A stretch of 5,547 nt of DNA from Acidimicrobiia bacterium (GCA_029857855.1 JAOUGG010000238.1:1-5547), one strand, 5' to 3'. Positions 1 through 5,547 are shown, counted from the stretch's first letter. A program made the numbers and translations. Notes: generated by a model not told the origin, from the sequence alone.

Positions 1-259
1 CCCGCTTCTCCGGCGGCACCCGCCGTTTCGAGTCGTCGACCAGAACACCGTTGATCCGGATCGAACCCTCGTCGAGGTGGGTCAACCCGGCGATCGAGCG
101 GAGCAGCGTGGACTTGCCGCAACCGCTGGGGCCGACCAGGGCCAGGATGTCGGAGTCGGTCAGCTGAAGCGAGATGTGGTCGACGGCCGTCGTCGAGTCG
201 TAGCGTTTCACGGCACCGGCGACGACGAGCGCCGGAGCCCCGTTCCCGTTGCGGCTCAC
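1..259 (-). CDS. fbpC: Ferric-iron ABC transporter ATP-binding protein, N-terminal 86 residues (cut by window edge)
   Basis: This is the start of a cytoplasmic ABC ATPase that would power the permease encoded just upstream. Visible elements are an aromatic A-loop residue (Y20 in KRYD), a perfect Walker A, GPSGCGKST (residues 43-51), followed by LLRSIAGL and by VPPEKR at 81-86. The last is the usual lead-in to the Q-loop in the FbpC/PotA/MalK-type import ATPases. The Q-loop, signature motif, Walker B and any C-terminal regulatory domain lie outside the window. The start is a GTG at 259-257 that overlaps the permease stop codon as GTGA, a classic translational-coupling arrangement; no separate Shine-Dalgarno site is needed or obvious. 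The ABC identity is certain. Assignment to iron rests on the neighbouring binding protein and permease. Confidence 0.93.
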   Translation of the reverse strand, partial: MSRNGNGAPALVVAGAVKRYDSTTAVDHISLQLTDSDILALVGPSGCGKSTLLRSIAGLTHLDEGSIRINGVLVDDSKRRVPPEKR

Positions 260-2028
260 AGGAGGCCATCCCCGGCCGGCGCGGTGGCCCGTTCGGCGGC
301 CGAGGCACCGTCGGAACGGGTGTTGAGGCTGAACGACAGCACGGCGACCGGAATGAGGGCGAACACCACGATCGTCAACGCCGGCAGCGCCGCCTGCTCG
401 AAACGTGACTCCGAAGCCAGGTTGAACGTCCAGACCGACAGGGTGTCGAACCCGAACGGGCGTAGCAGCAGCACGATCGGGAGCTCCTTCAGGGCGTCGA
501 TGGACACCAGCACGAGGGCGGTGGCCAGGCTTGTCCGGGAAAGAGGAAAGTGTATGCGGGCCATGATGCTCCACGGACGATGACCGAGCGTTCGGGCCGA
601 CGCGGTCATGTCGGCCGACACCTGGTCAAGGCCGGCCTCCGCCGCGTTGAGCGCCGGAGCCATGAACCGGACCGCGTAGGCGTAGACCAATGCGAGGAAC
701 GACCCGGTGGCGGCCACGCCCGGCAACCCGAGCCCGATCCGCTCCAACACGTTGTCGAGGGCGACCAGGGCCAGCAGGACGCCGATGGCGACGACCGGTC
801 CGGGGACCGCGTAGCCGACCGCGGTGAGACGGGCGGCGAGCCCGGTGGAGCGTCGATGGCCGAACCGGGAGGCGTTGGTCACGATCATGGCGACGACGGC
901 GCAGATCAGCGCGCAGATCGTGGCCAGCAGGAGTGAGTGGTAGAGGAAGTCGAGGAACCGCTCGGTGACCGGCGTGCCGTTGGCGGATCCCGCCCGCTCG
1001 ATCGCCCAAACCACGAGCTGGGCGGTGGGCAGCAGGAATGACAGCGCGAACACCACCGTGCAGAGCCCGGTCGCCACTGCGGCTCTGGTTCCGGTCAGCG
1101 GCCGGGGCATGATGCCCGACGCCCGTCCCGCGGCCTCGCCGAACCGGGCCCGGCCGCGGAGCAGCCGTTCGAGGCCGATTACGGCCAGGGCGAAGGCGAG
1201 GACCAGCGTGGCGATCTCGCTGGCTGCGTCACGGTCGAAGGTCCCCCGCCAGATGCGGAACACGCCGACTGACACGGTGTCGACGTCGAAGTACTGCACT
1301 GTGGCGAAGTCGGTGAGCGTCTCCATCATCACCACGGCGACGCCGGCGGCGATGGCGGGACGCAGCTGGGGCAACACCACTCGTCGGGCTGCCTCCAGGG
1401 GGCCGGCCCCGAGTGTGCGGGCGGCCTCGAAGGCGGCCCCGGCCTGATCACGGAGCGACGCCCGGGCCAGCAGATACACGTAGGGATACAGCACCAGGCT
1501 GAAAACGGCGATGGCGCCGCCCATGGACCGAACGTCGGGGAACCAGGCGTCGGCGCCGAACCGGGCCCGCCACCAGCCCTGAAGCGGTCCGGTGAAGCCG
1601 ATCACCGACAGTGTCACGAAGCCGAGCACGTAACTGGGCATGGCCAACGGTGAGATGAGCAGCCAGCCGAACAGGCGCGATCCGGGGAAGCGGTAGGCCG
1701 ACGTCAACCAGGCCAGACCGACACCGAGAACCAGCGTGCCGACCGACACGCCGACCAGTAACACGATGGTCTGGACGATCTCGCCCGGCAGTCGGGTATC
1801 CCATTGCTGGCGCCACACGTCGCCCCGTGGCGAGAGGATGCTGGTGGCGAGGAAGGCAACCGGTGCCACGACGAGGATGGCGGCCAGCCAGGCAGCACCG
1901 GGCCAGGCCAGCACGGCCAGGCGGTCGCCGAGATCGAGTTCTACCCGGCGCTCGGTCTGAGCGGCCGAGCCGGCGGGGTCGGGCGACTCGCCATCGTCGC
2001 GGCGATCTTCGACGACGACGCTCGTCAT
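256..2028 (-). CDS. fbpB: Ferric-iron ABC transporter permease, two fused permease domains
   Basis: This 590-residue inner-membrane protein is the size expected of FbpB/SfuB-type permeases, which carry both membrane domains in one chain. About twelve hydrophobic segments can be picked out between residues 37 and 567. The first EAA loop, which contacts the ATPase, is canonical: EAARTLGAGPLEAARRVVLP at 201-220. The second, at about 475-496, is degenerate (ASARTLGHRPWS, then HFPL) but correctly placed. ETLTDFATVQYF (236-247) and DALKELPIVLLLRPFGFDTL (511-530) are typical of the ferric-type permease family. The N-terminus has about 36 charged cytoplasmic residues. The ATG lies one sense codon after the fbpA stop (TAA GCG ATG) with no clear Shine-Dalgarno sequence, so it is probably translated by coupling. 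The 3' end overlaps the ATPase gene by 4 nt. Thiamine or phosphonate transport would be the main alternatives, but the binding protein argues for iron. Confidence 0.95.
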   Translation of the reverse strand: MTSVVVEDRRDDGESPDPAGSAAQTERRVELDLGDRLAVLAWPGAAWLAAILVVAPVAFLATSILSPRGDVWRQQWDTRLPGEIVQTIVLLVGVSVGTLVLGVGLAWLTSAYRFPGSRLFGWLLISPLAMPSYVLGFVTLSVIGFTGPLQGWWRARFGADAWFPDVRSMGGAIAVFSLVLYPYVYLLARASLRDQAGAAFEAARTLGAGPLEAARRVVLPQLRPAIAAGVAVVMMETLTDFATVQYFDVDTVSVGVFRIWRGTFDRDAASEIATLVLAFALAVIGLERLLRGRARFGEAAGRASGIMPRPLTGTRAAVATGLCTVVFALSFLLPTAQLVVWAIERAGSANGTPVTERFLDFLYHSLLLATICALICAVVAMIVTNASRFGHRRSTGLAARLTAVGYAVPGPVVAIGVLLALVALDNVLERIGLGLPGVAATGSFLALVYAYAVRFMAPALNAAEAGLDQVSADMTASARTLGHRPWSIMARIHFPLSRTSLATALVLVSIDALKELPIVLLLRPFGFDTLSVWTFNLASESRFEQAALPALTIVVFALIPVAVLSFSLNTRSDGASAAERATAPAGDGLL

Positions 2029-2031
2029 CGC

Positions 2032-3057
2032 TTAACGATACCCGGCGTCGTCCATCAGCCTGACCGCCTCGGCGTTCAGGCCGCCGAACACCGAGGCAGG
2101 CAGATCGTCGCGGACGAAGTCGGTCCCGAACTCGTTGGCGATCAGCGGTTCGGGCTCGACGGCCGGATTGGCCGGGTATTCGTGATTGCCGTTCACGAAG
2201 GCGCTCTGGCCGTCGGTGGCCAGCCATTCGAGTAGTTGGACGGCCAGCTCGGGATCGTCGGCGTAGCGGGTCACCCCGCCGCCGGAGATGTTGACGTGCA
2301 CGCCATCGCCGTCCTGGTCGGCCCAGGCCAGCTTCACCGGGAAGTCAGGGTCCTCCTCGAGCAGCCGGGCCAGGTAGTAATGGTTGGCGATCCCCACATC
2401 GCAGAGCCCATCGGCGATCGACTCGAGGATAAGCACGTCGTTGTTGAGGATCTCCGCGTTCTCGGCCCAACCCGACACGATCCGCAGCGCCTCCTCCTCA
2501 CCGTGGTGGGCGATCAGGCTGGCCACCAACGACTGGGTGTAGACGTTCGACGAGTCTCGCAGGCAGACCCGGCCCGCCCACTCGGGTTCGGCCAGATCGG
2601 CATACGTCGTCGGCATCTCGTCGGCCGACACGCGGTCGGCGTGGTAGACGAGGGTTCGGGCCCGTACGGTCAGGCCGAACCAGTTGCCGTCGGGGTCGCG
2701 GAGGCTTTCGGGAATCGCCGCCTCGAGCGTCGGCGAATCGATCGGGGCGAAGATGCCCTGCTCGGTCGCGATGGCGAGGTTGCCGGCGTCGACCGTGAGG
2801 TAGATGTCGGCCTGGGTCTCGTCGCCCTCGGCTGCGATCCGCTCGCGCAGCTCGGCGTCGCTGCCGGGCAGGAACTCGACTGAGATCCCGGTCTCCTCGC
2901 TGAACTGGACGAACGCCGTCTCCAGGTCGTAGTGACGCCCGGTGTAGATGCGGACGACCTCGTCGTCTCCTCCTCCCGAACACGATGCCGCGATCAGGAC
3001 GAGAGCCACGAGAAGCACTCTGGAGCCGAGAGTCCGGCCTGCTCCGGTTGTTGGCAC
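2032..3057 (-). CDS. fbpA: Ferric-iron-binding lipoprotein of the FbpA/FutA family
   Basis: This 341-residue extracytoplasmic solute-binding lipoprotein delivers Fe(III) to the downstream permease. A basic N-terminus and hydrophobic stretch lead to a lipobox ending at Cys26 (LIAASC), followed by a GGGDD tether. Family motifs are IYTGRHYD (37-44), LTVRARTLVYH (129-139), GRVCLRDSSNVYTQSLVAS (162-180) and GIANHYYLARL (222-232). The candidate iron ligands H42, Y43, Y173, Y227 and Y228 match in order and spacing the His-Tyr plus three Tyr set I recall for cyanobacterial FutA1. C165 and C219 could form a disulfide. The GTG start at 3057 is supported by a GAAAGGA Shine-Dalgarno sequence five bases upstream and by the signal peptide beginning right there. 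It is the first gene of the operon and is transcribed away from the glycosyltransferase gene. Specificity for iron is a family and motif inference. Confidence 0.94.
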   Translation of the reverse strand: MPTTGAGRTLGSRVLLVALVLIAASCSGGGDDEVVRIYTGRHYDLETAFVQFSEETGISVEFLPGSDAELRERIAAEGDETQADIYLTVDAGNLAIATEQGIFAPIDSPTLEAAIPESLRDPDGNWFGLTVRARTLVYHADRVSADEMPTTYADLAEPEWAGRVCLRDSSNVYTQSLVASLIAHHGEEEALRIVSGWAENAEILNNDVLILESIADGLCDVGIANHYYLARLLEEDPDFPVKLAWADQDGDGVHVNISGGGVTRYADDPELAVQLLEWLATDGQSAFVNGNHEYPANPAVEPEPLIANEFGTDFVRDDLPASVFGGLNAEAVRLMDDAGYR

Positions 3058-3062
3058 AACGA

Positions 3063-3069
3063 TCCTTTC
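3063..3069 (-). promoter_or_regulatory. Ribosome binding site of fbpA
   Basis: On the minus strand this reads GAAAGGA, ending five bases before the GTG at 3057. It decides the fbpA start: a minus-strand ATG-type start further upstream (near 3088) is in another frame and would not give the lipoprotein. Confidence 0.7.
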
Positions 3070-3150
3070 GTGGGTTGTCCGGTGCCATTCCTATCGGTCA
3101 ACGTCGGCGGCCGCTGACGGCGGCTATCGGGTCTTGCACACCGCGAGGAA

Positions 3151-3160
3151 ACGATATCGT
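3151..3160. repeat. Perfect 10-bp palindrome ACGATATCGT
   Basis: ACGATATCGT is identical on both strands and contains TATCGT in each orientation. It could be a small operator or part of a -10 element for the minus-strand operon. A GAGGAA motif lies just upstream at 3145-3150. A 10-bp palindrome can also arise by chance, so functional significance is uncertain. Confidence 0.4.
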
Positions 3161-3166
3161 GTCAGG

Positions 3167-3203
3167 AGAGGTTGTAACACCCTGTAAAGCATGTTTAACC
3201 TCT
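3167..3203. promoter_or_regulatory. Inverted repeat, candidate operator or hairpin
   Basis: The arms AGAGGTT (3167-3173) and AACCTCT (3197-3203) are a perfect 7-bp inverted repeat with centres 30 bp apart, about three helical turns. Pairing can be extended inward, TAACA (3175-3179) with TGTTT (3192-3196), with one mismatch and one bulged base, leaving a 12-nt loop. The arms overlap the proposed -35 and -10 elements of the plus-strand gene. The left arm touches the proposed fbpA -35. It could therefore be an operator for a repressor acting on both directions. If transcription starts further upstream it could instead fold as a leader hairpin. The regulator is unknown. Confidence 0.4.
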
Positions 3204-3209
3204 GTGGTT

Positions 3210-5219
3210 GTGCAGCGGGTTTTTCCTCCTCGAACCCCGATTCCGGTCCGGCCGCTTCGGGGCTGGGCCCGCTCCCGGTCGGTGCCGGTTCTCATCCTTG
3301 TTTCGGTCGTTGCCGTCGGGTTTGTGGGGTTTCTGCTCGTCCGGGGTGTCGACGGTGAGACCCTCCTTGGAGCGTCCAGGCGGGCATTGCTCGATCCGAC
3401 CGGGTTTGTCGTCATCGCCGTTGCGTTGATCGCCGCGTTCGCCATGCGGGCCGTGGCCTGGTGCCGGTTGATCGAGCGTTTGCCGTTCGGACAGGCTCTG
3501 GCGGCCATCCATCTGGCGCTGGCCGGCAACCATGTACTTCCCTTCCGGCTCGGTGAGCCGCTGCGTGTGACATCGGTGGTTCGACGGACCGAGGTCAAGA
3601 TGGCGGAGGCCACGGCCACCACGGTCTTGCTCCGCTCGGCGGACGTCGCTGCTCTGTTGGTGCTGGGAGCGATTGCCTTGCCTTCGTTGGCCGCCGGGCT
3701 CATCCGGCCGATCGGTGTCGTGATCGCAACCGCCGTCTGTGCCGTCGGTGTGGCCGCGCTCGTCCACCTCGTCCGCCTCCGGTCCAACCATGGCGGCCGA
3801 ACGGCCGGGATCCGTCTCCCCGATCTCGTCACCGTTGCCTTGGTGGTCCTGGCCTGGATCGCCGAGTCGGTCGTGGTCTGGCAGGTGGCACGGTGGTTCG
3901 GGATCGAGCTCGGGCCACAGCAGGCGGTCGGGGTGCTGGCCGCCGCCGTTTCCGTGCAGATCGTGGCCGTCACCCCGGGTGGTGTCGGAACCTATGAAGC
4001 GGCCGCCGCGGCCGCCCTGGTGGCAACCGGCGTGCCGCCATCGACCGCGCTGGCGGTGGCGGTGGCGGTCCATGGCGTCAAGACCGTCTACAGCCTCGCC
4101 GCCGGAGCGGTGGCCCTGGTGCGGCCCGACCCGTCGATCGTCGGCCGGCTCCGGATGGTGCGACCGCTGGTTGCCCGATCGGCGCCGGTGGCCTGTTCCG
4201 GCCCGATCGTGCTGTTTCTCCCGGCCCACAACGAGGAGCCCCGGGTCGCCGCGGTGGTGAACCGGGCCCCGGATCGGGTCGGCGGCCATCCCGTCGAGGT
4301 CGTCGTGGTCGACGATGGCAGCACCGACGGCACCGCCGCCGCGGCCCGTGCCGCCGGCGCCACCGTGGTGTCACATTCGATCAACCGGGGGCTGGGAGCC
4401 GCCGTTCGCACCGGGATCGAGTACTGCCGTCGGGCCGGCGCCACCGCCGGGGTCTTCTGCGACGCCGACGGGGAGTACGATCCTGCCGAGCTGGCCACCA
4501 TGGTCGAACCGATCATGGCCGGACGGGCTCACTACGTCGTCGGCAGCCGGTTCGTCGGCCGCATCGGCCGAATGCTCCCCCATCGACGGCTCGGCAACCG
4601 TCTGCTCACCCGCTGGGTCCGGTACGTCACCGGTGTTCCGGTCACCGACGGCCAGTCCGGCTACCGGGCGCTCTCGGCCGAAGCCCTCGCCGCCGCCGAA
4701 GTCGCCCACGACTACAACTACGCCCAGGTGCTCACCATCGATCTGTTGGACAAAGGCTTCGGCTACCACGAGGTCGGAATCGGCTATTCGTTTCGCCGGT
4801 CGGGACAGTCGTTCGTCCACCTTGGCCACTATCTCAAACAGGTCGTACCGACGGTATGGCGCCAACTGAACCCGGGTCGAGACCCGGTTGCTTCCCAGGA
4901 GGAGCCTCCATCATGGATAATCGACGCTGGATCCGTGGCCTCAGTGCCGCTGTCGTCGTCGCCTGCCTGCTTATCGCCGGGTGTAGCGGCGACGACGGCG
5001 CCACCGTCCGAAACCTCGCCGAGGACGACGGAAGCTCGGCCGAAGGGTCGGCGTCGAACGTCGACGCGGGCGATGGTGACGGTTCGAGCGCCGAAGCGGG
5101 CTCGAGCGCCAGTGCCAGCGCTCCCGCCGACGGTTCCTCGGCCGATGACTCCGGCGAACCGGTCGAGGCCGAAGGAGGCTACACCTACGCGTCGGACGTC
5201 ACCGCACACCGGCAGGTGA
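3210..5219 (+). CDS. Membrane protein fusing an LPG-synthase/AglD-type flippase-like domain to a DPM1-like family 2 glycosyltransferase
   Basis: About eight hydrophobic segments between residues 25 and 304 form a UPF0104/LPG_synthase_TM-type domain with RLGEPLR (113-119) and PGGVGTYE (256-263). A GT-A glycosyltransferase follows: LPAHNEE (337-343), VDDGSTDGT (367-375), NRGLGAAVRTG (392-402), the DAD metal site in CDADGEYDP (417-425), DGQSGYRA (480-487) and SGQSF (531-535). By family it would move a hexose, perhaps mannose, from a nucleotide sugar to a polyprenyl phosphate at the cytoplasmic face; donor and acceptor are not readable. The domain ends near WRQL (550-553). The frame then continues to TGA at 5217 as a Pro/Arg/Thr/Ser-rich tail that overlaps the next gene out of frame by 307 nt. 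The start is uncertain. GTG 3210 is chosen because codons 3159-3203 have low GC at third positions and include TTA; GTG 3204, or GTG 3159 with GAGGAA upstream, are alternatives. The frame is also open back to 2985, but that part is antisense to fbpA and not real. Confidence 0.85.
   Translation: MQRVFPPRTPIPVRPLRGWARSRSVPVLILVSVVAVGFVGFLLVRGVDGETLLGASRRALLDPTGFVVIAVALIAAFAMRAVAWCRLIERLPFGQALAAIHLALAGNHVLPFRLGEPLRVTSVVRRTEVKMAEATATTVLLRSADVAALLVLGAIALPSLAAGLIRPIGVVIATAVCAVGVAALVHLVRLRSNHGGRTAGIRLPDLVTVALVVLAWIAESVVVWQVARWFGIELGPQQAVGVLAAAVSVQIVAVTPGGVGTYEAAAAAALVATGVPPSTALAVAVAVHGVKTVYSLAAGAVALVRPDPSIVGRLRMVRPLVARSAPVACSGPIVLFLPAHNEEPRVAAVVNRAPDRVGGHPVEVVVVDDGSTDGTAAAARAAGATVVSHSINRGLGAAVRTGIEYCRRAGATAGVFCDADGEYDPAELATMVEPIMAGRAHYVVGSRFVGRIGRMLPHRRLGNRLLTRWVRYVTGVPVTDGQSGYRALSAEALAAAEVAHDYNYAQVLTIDLLDKGFGYHEVGIGYSFRRSGQSFVHLGHYLKQVVPTVWRQLNPGRDPVASQEEPPSWIIDAGSVASVPLSSSPACLSPGVAATTAPPSETSPRTTEARPKGRRRTSTRAMVTVRAPKRARAPVPALPPTVPRPMTPANRSRPKEATPTRRTSPHTGR
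4872..4887 (+). repeat. GC-rich hairpin between the glycosyltransferase domain end and the lipoprotein ribosome binding site
   Basis: CCGGGTC (4872-4878) and GACCCGG (4881-4887) are perfect 7-bp arms around GA. With one bulged C, an outer AA/TT pair (4869-4870 with 4888-4889) can be added. It lies just past the last recognisable glycosyltransferase residues and ten bases before the Shine-Dalgarno sequence of the next gene. No T-run follows, so it is not a standard Rho-independent terminator. It may modulate translation or mRNA processing at this junction, or be incidental in GC-rich DNA. Confidence 0.45.
4897..4904 (+). promoter_or_regulatory. Strong ribosome binding site of the lipoprotein gene
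   Basis: AGGAGGAG ends eight bases before the ATG at 4913. It is the strongest Shine-Dalgarno sequence in the window, and it fixes the lipoprotein start even though the upstream glycosyltransferase frame is still open here. Confidence 0.85.
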
Positions 5220-5547
5220 CCCGCGATGTATGTGAGATCAAGGAGTTGCTCGAGACCCCGACCCCCGACTTCGAGGCCGCGTCGGCGATCTACTCCGACG
5301 GCGAGTACTCGAACAACAGCGACGGCAGCGTCCGCACCCTCGCCGGGTTCGCCGGCTCCGAGGACGAACTGCACGGGTTCGACACCTACTACGGTACCGC
5401 CACCCCGCTCGACGACTGGGTGACCGAGGCCCTGAGCGGTACCGGTCGGTTCGCCGGCACCTCCGATACCGTCCGAGCCCAGGCGGCTGAGAAGGGTGTG
5501 CAGAACCAGATCATGGTGGCCTGGACGATTCACGAGTTGAACAGCGC
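4913..5547 (+). CDS. Lipoprotein with a FEA1/phytotransferrin-like domain, 3' end beyond window
   Basis: An open frame of 211 codons runs to the window edge without a stop. It begins with a textbook lipoprotein signal: MDNRRW, a hydrophobic core, and a lipobox ending at Cys24 (LLIAGC). Residues 25-88 form a Ser/Ala/Asp/Gly/Glu-rich linker, presumably a surface tether. From about residue 90 the sequence becomes domain-like: DVCEIKELL (105-113), AIYSDGEYS (125-133), RTLAGF (141-146), DTYYG (157-161), LSGTGRFAG (174-182) and KGVQNQIMVAWTIHEL (194-209). These resemble, from memory, the algal secreted FEA1/H43 iron-assimilation proteins (DVYEI, IYRDG, RTGPFAG, KGVRDQIMIAWVFHELE). Codon usage from residue 90 onward is strongly GC3-biased, as expected of a real gene. 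Together with a divergent ferric ABC operon, this suggests surface iron binding. The lipoprotein call is firm; the FEA1 relation is an unrun comparison. Confidence 0.88.
   Translation, partial: MDNRRWIRGLSAAVVVACLLIAGCSGDDGATVRNLAEDDGSSAEGSASNVDAGDGDGSSAEAGSSASASAPADGSSADDSGEPVEAEGGYTYASDVTAHRQVTRDVCEIKELLETPTPDFEAASAIYSDGEYSNNSDGSVRTLAGFAGSEDELHGFDTYYGTATPLDDWVTEALSGTGRFAGTSDTVRAQAAEKGVQNQIMVAWTIHELNS

Larger units (their letters stand above)
3070..3209. promoter_or_regulatory. Divergent intergenic region with candidate promoters for both gene groups
   Basis: This is the only substantial non-coding stretch in the window, and its right half is clearly less GC-rich than its surroundings. Candidate promoters, by eye: for fbpA on the minus strand, GTTACA (3178-3173), a 16-base spacer, then TATCGT (3156-3151), giving a leader of roughly 85-90 nt; for the plus-strand gene, TTGTAA (3172-3177), an 18-base spacer, then TAACCT (3196-3201). 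The second would place the transcript start at about the GTG at 3210, that is, a nearly leaderless mRNA. Both are partial matches to the sigma-70 consensus and unproven. I could not match a known Fur, IdeR or DtxR box. Confidence 0.4.

Noticed and set aside
1448..2227. Arg-rich minus-strand open frame across the fbpA-fbpB junction
   Set aside because: Out-of-frame reading of two well-supported genes; Arg/Pro-rich low-complexity product.
2236..2883. Plus-strand open frame of 215 codons across fbpA
   Set aside because: Antisense to a gene with the complete ferric-binding motif set; composition is typical of a shadow frame.
2985..3158. In-frame N-terminal extension of the glycosyltransferase gene overlapping the start of fbpA
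   Set aside because: It would be antisense to the fbpA signal-peptide region and cover its ribosome site; it has no family similarity and lies before the first membrane segment. Treated as fortuitously open.
3191..3290. ATG at 3191 as a start for the plus-strand gene
   Set aside because: It is in a different frame from the membrane domain, gives a short Cys/Gly/Ser-rich product and has no Shine-Dalgarno site.
3195..4289. Long open frame on the minus strand opposite the membrane/glycosyltransferase gene (364 codons)
   Set aside because: Gly/Asp/Arg/His-rich shadow translation with no domain or membrane segment, lying antisense to a gene with clear motifs. Long antisense frames are expected in high-GC DNA.
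4872..4900. Rho-independent terminator after the glycosyltransferase
   Set aside because: The hairpin stem is only 7 bp with a 2-nt loop and is followed by TTGCTTCCC rather than a T-run, and the next gene follows immediately.
4829..5533. Minus-strand open frame of 234 codons opposite the lipoprotein gene
   Set aside because: Gly/Val-rich shadow; the plus strand carries a strong ribosome site, signal peptide and conserved-looking domain over the same bases.

Overview
The window is high-GC DNA with strongly GC-biased third codon positions, GTG starts, Shine-Dalgarno sites and lipoprotein signal peptides. This fits a high-GC Actinomycetota; an Acidimicrobiia-like lineage is only a guess. It contains five genes in two divergent groups separated by a short, comparatively AT-rich intergenic region around 3058-3209. 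No tRNA, rRNA, CRISPR array or mobile element was seen.

Left group (minus strand, 3057 down to 1): a ferric-iron ABC importer in the order substrate-binding lipoprotein (fbpA/futA-like), fused two-domain permease (fbpB) and ATPase (fbpC, cut by the window edge). The genes are packed tightly. A single sense codon separates the fbpA stop from the fbpB start, in the same frame, and fbpB and fbpC overlap by four bases (GTGA). All the iron-ligand positions expected for a FutA-type protein are present in the binding protein.

Right group (plus strand, about 3210 to the right edge): first an integral membrane protein that joins an LPG-synthase/AglD-type flippase-like transmembrane domain to a C-terminal DPM1-like family 2 glycosyltransferase. 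Next comes a lipoprotein that runs off the window. After a Ser/Ala/Asp/Gly linker, this lipoprotein enters a domain resembling the algal FEA1/H43 iron-assimilation proteins, which are related to phytotransferrin. That match is from memory and was not computed. Its position beside a ferric ABC transporter makes an iron-capture role plausible.

Two features stand out. One is the FEA1-like lipoprotein beside FbpABC, a possible bacterial iron-capture and import module. The other is that the glycosyltransferase frame has no stop where its domain ends. It runs 307 nt out of frame into the lipoprotein gene, across the signal peptide and low-complexity linker, and stops almost exactly where the conserved lipoprotein domain begins. 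The intergenic region carries a 7-bp-arm inverted repeat and a 10-bp palindrome that could be operators shared by the two divergent groups.
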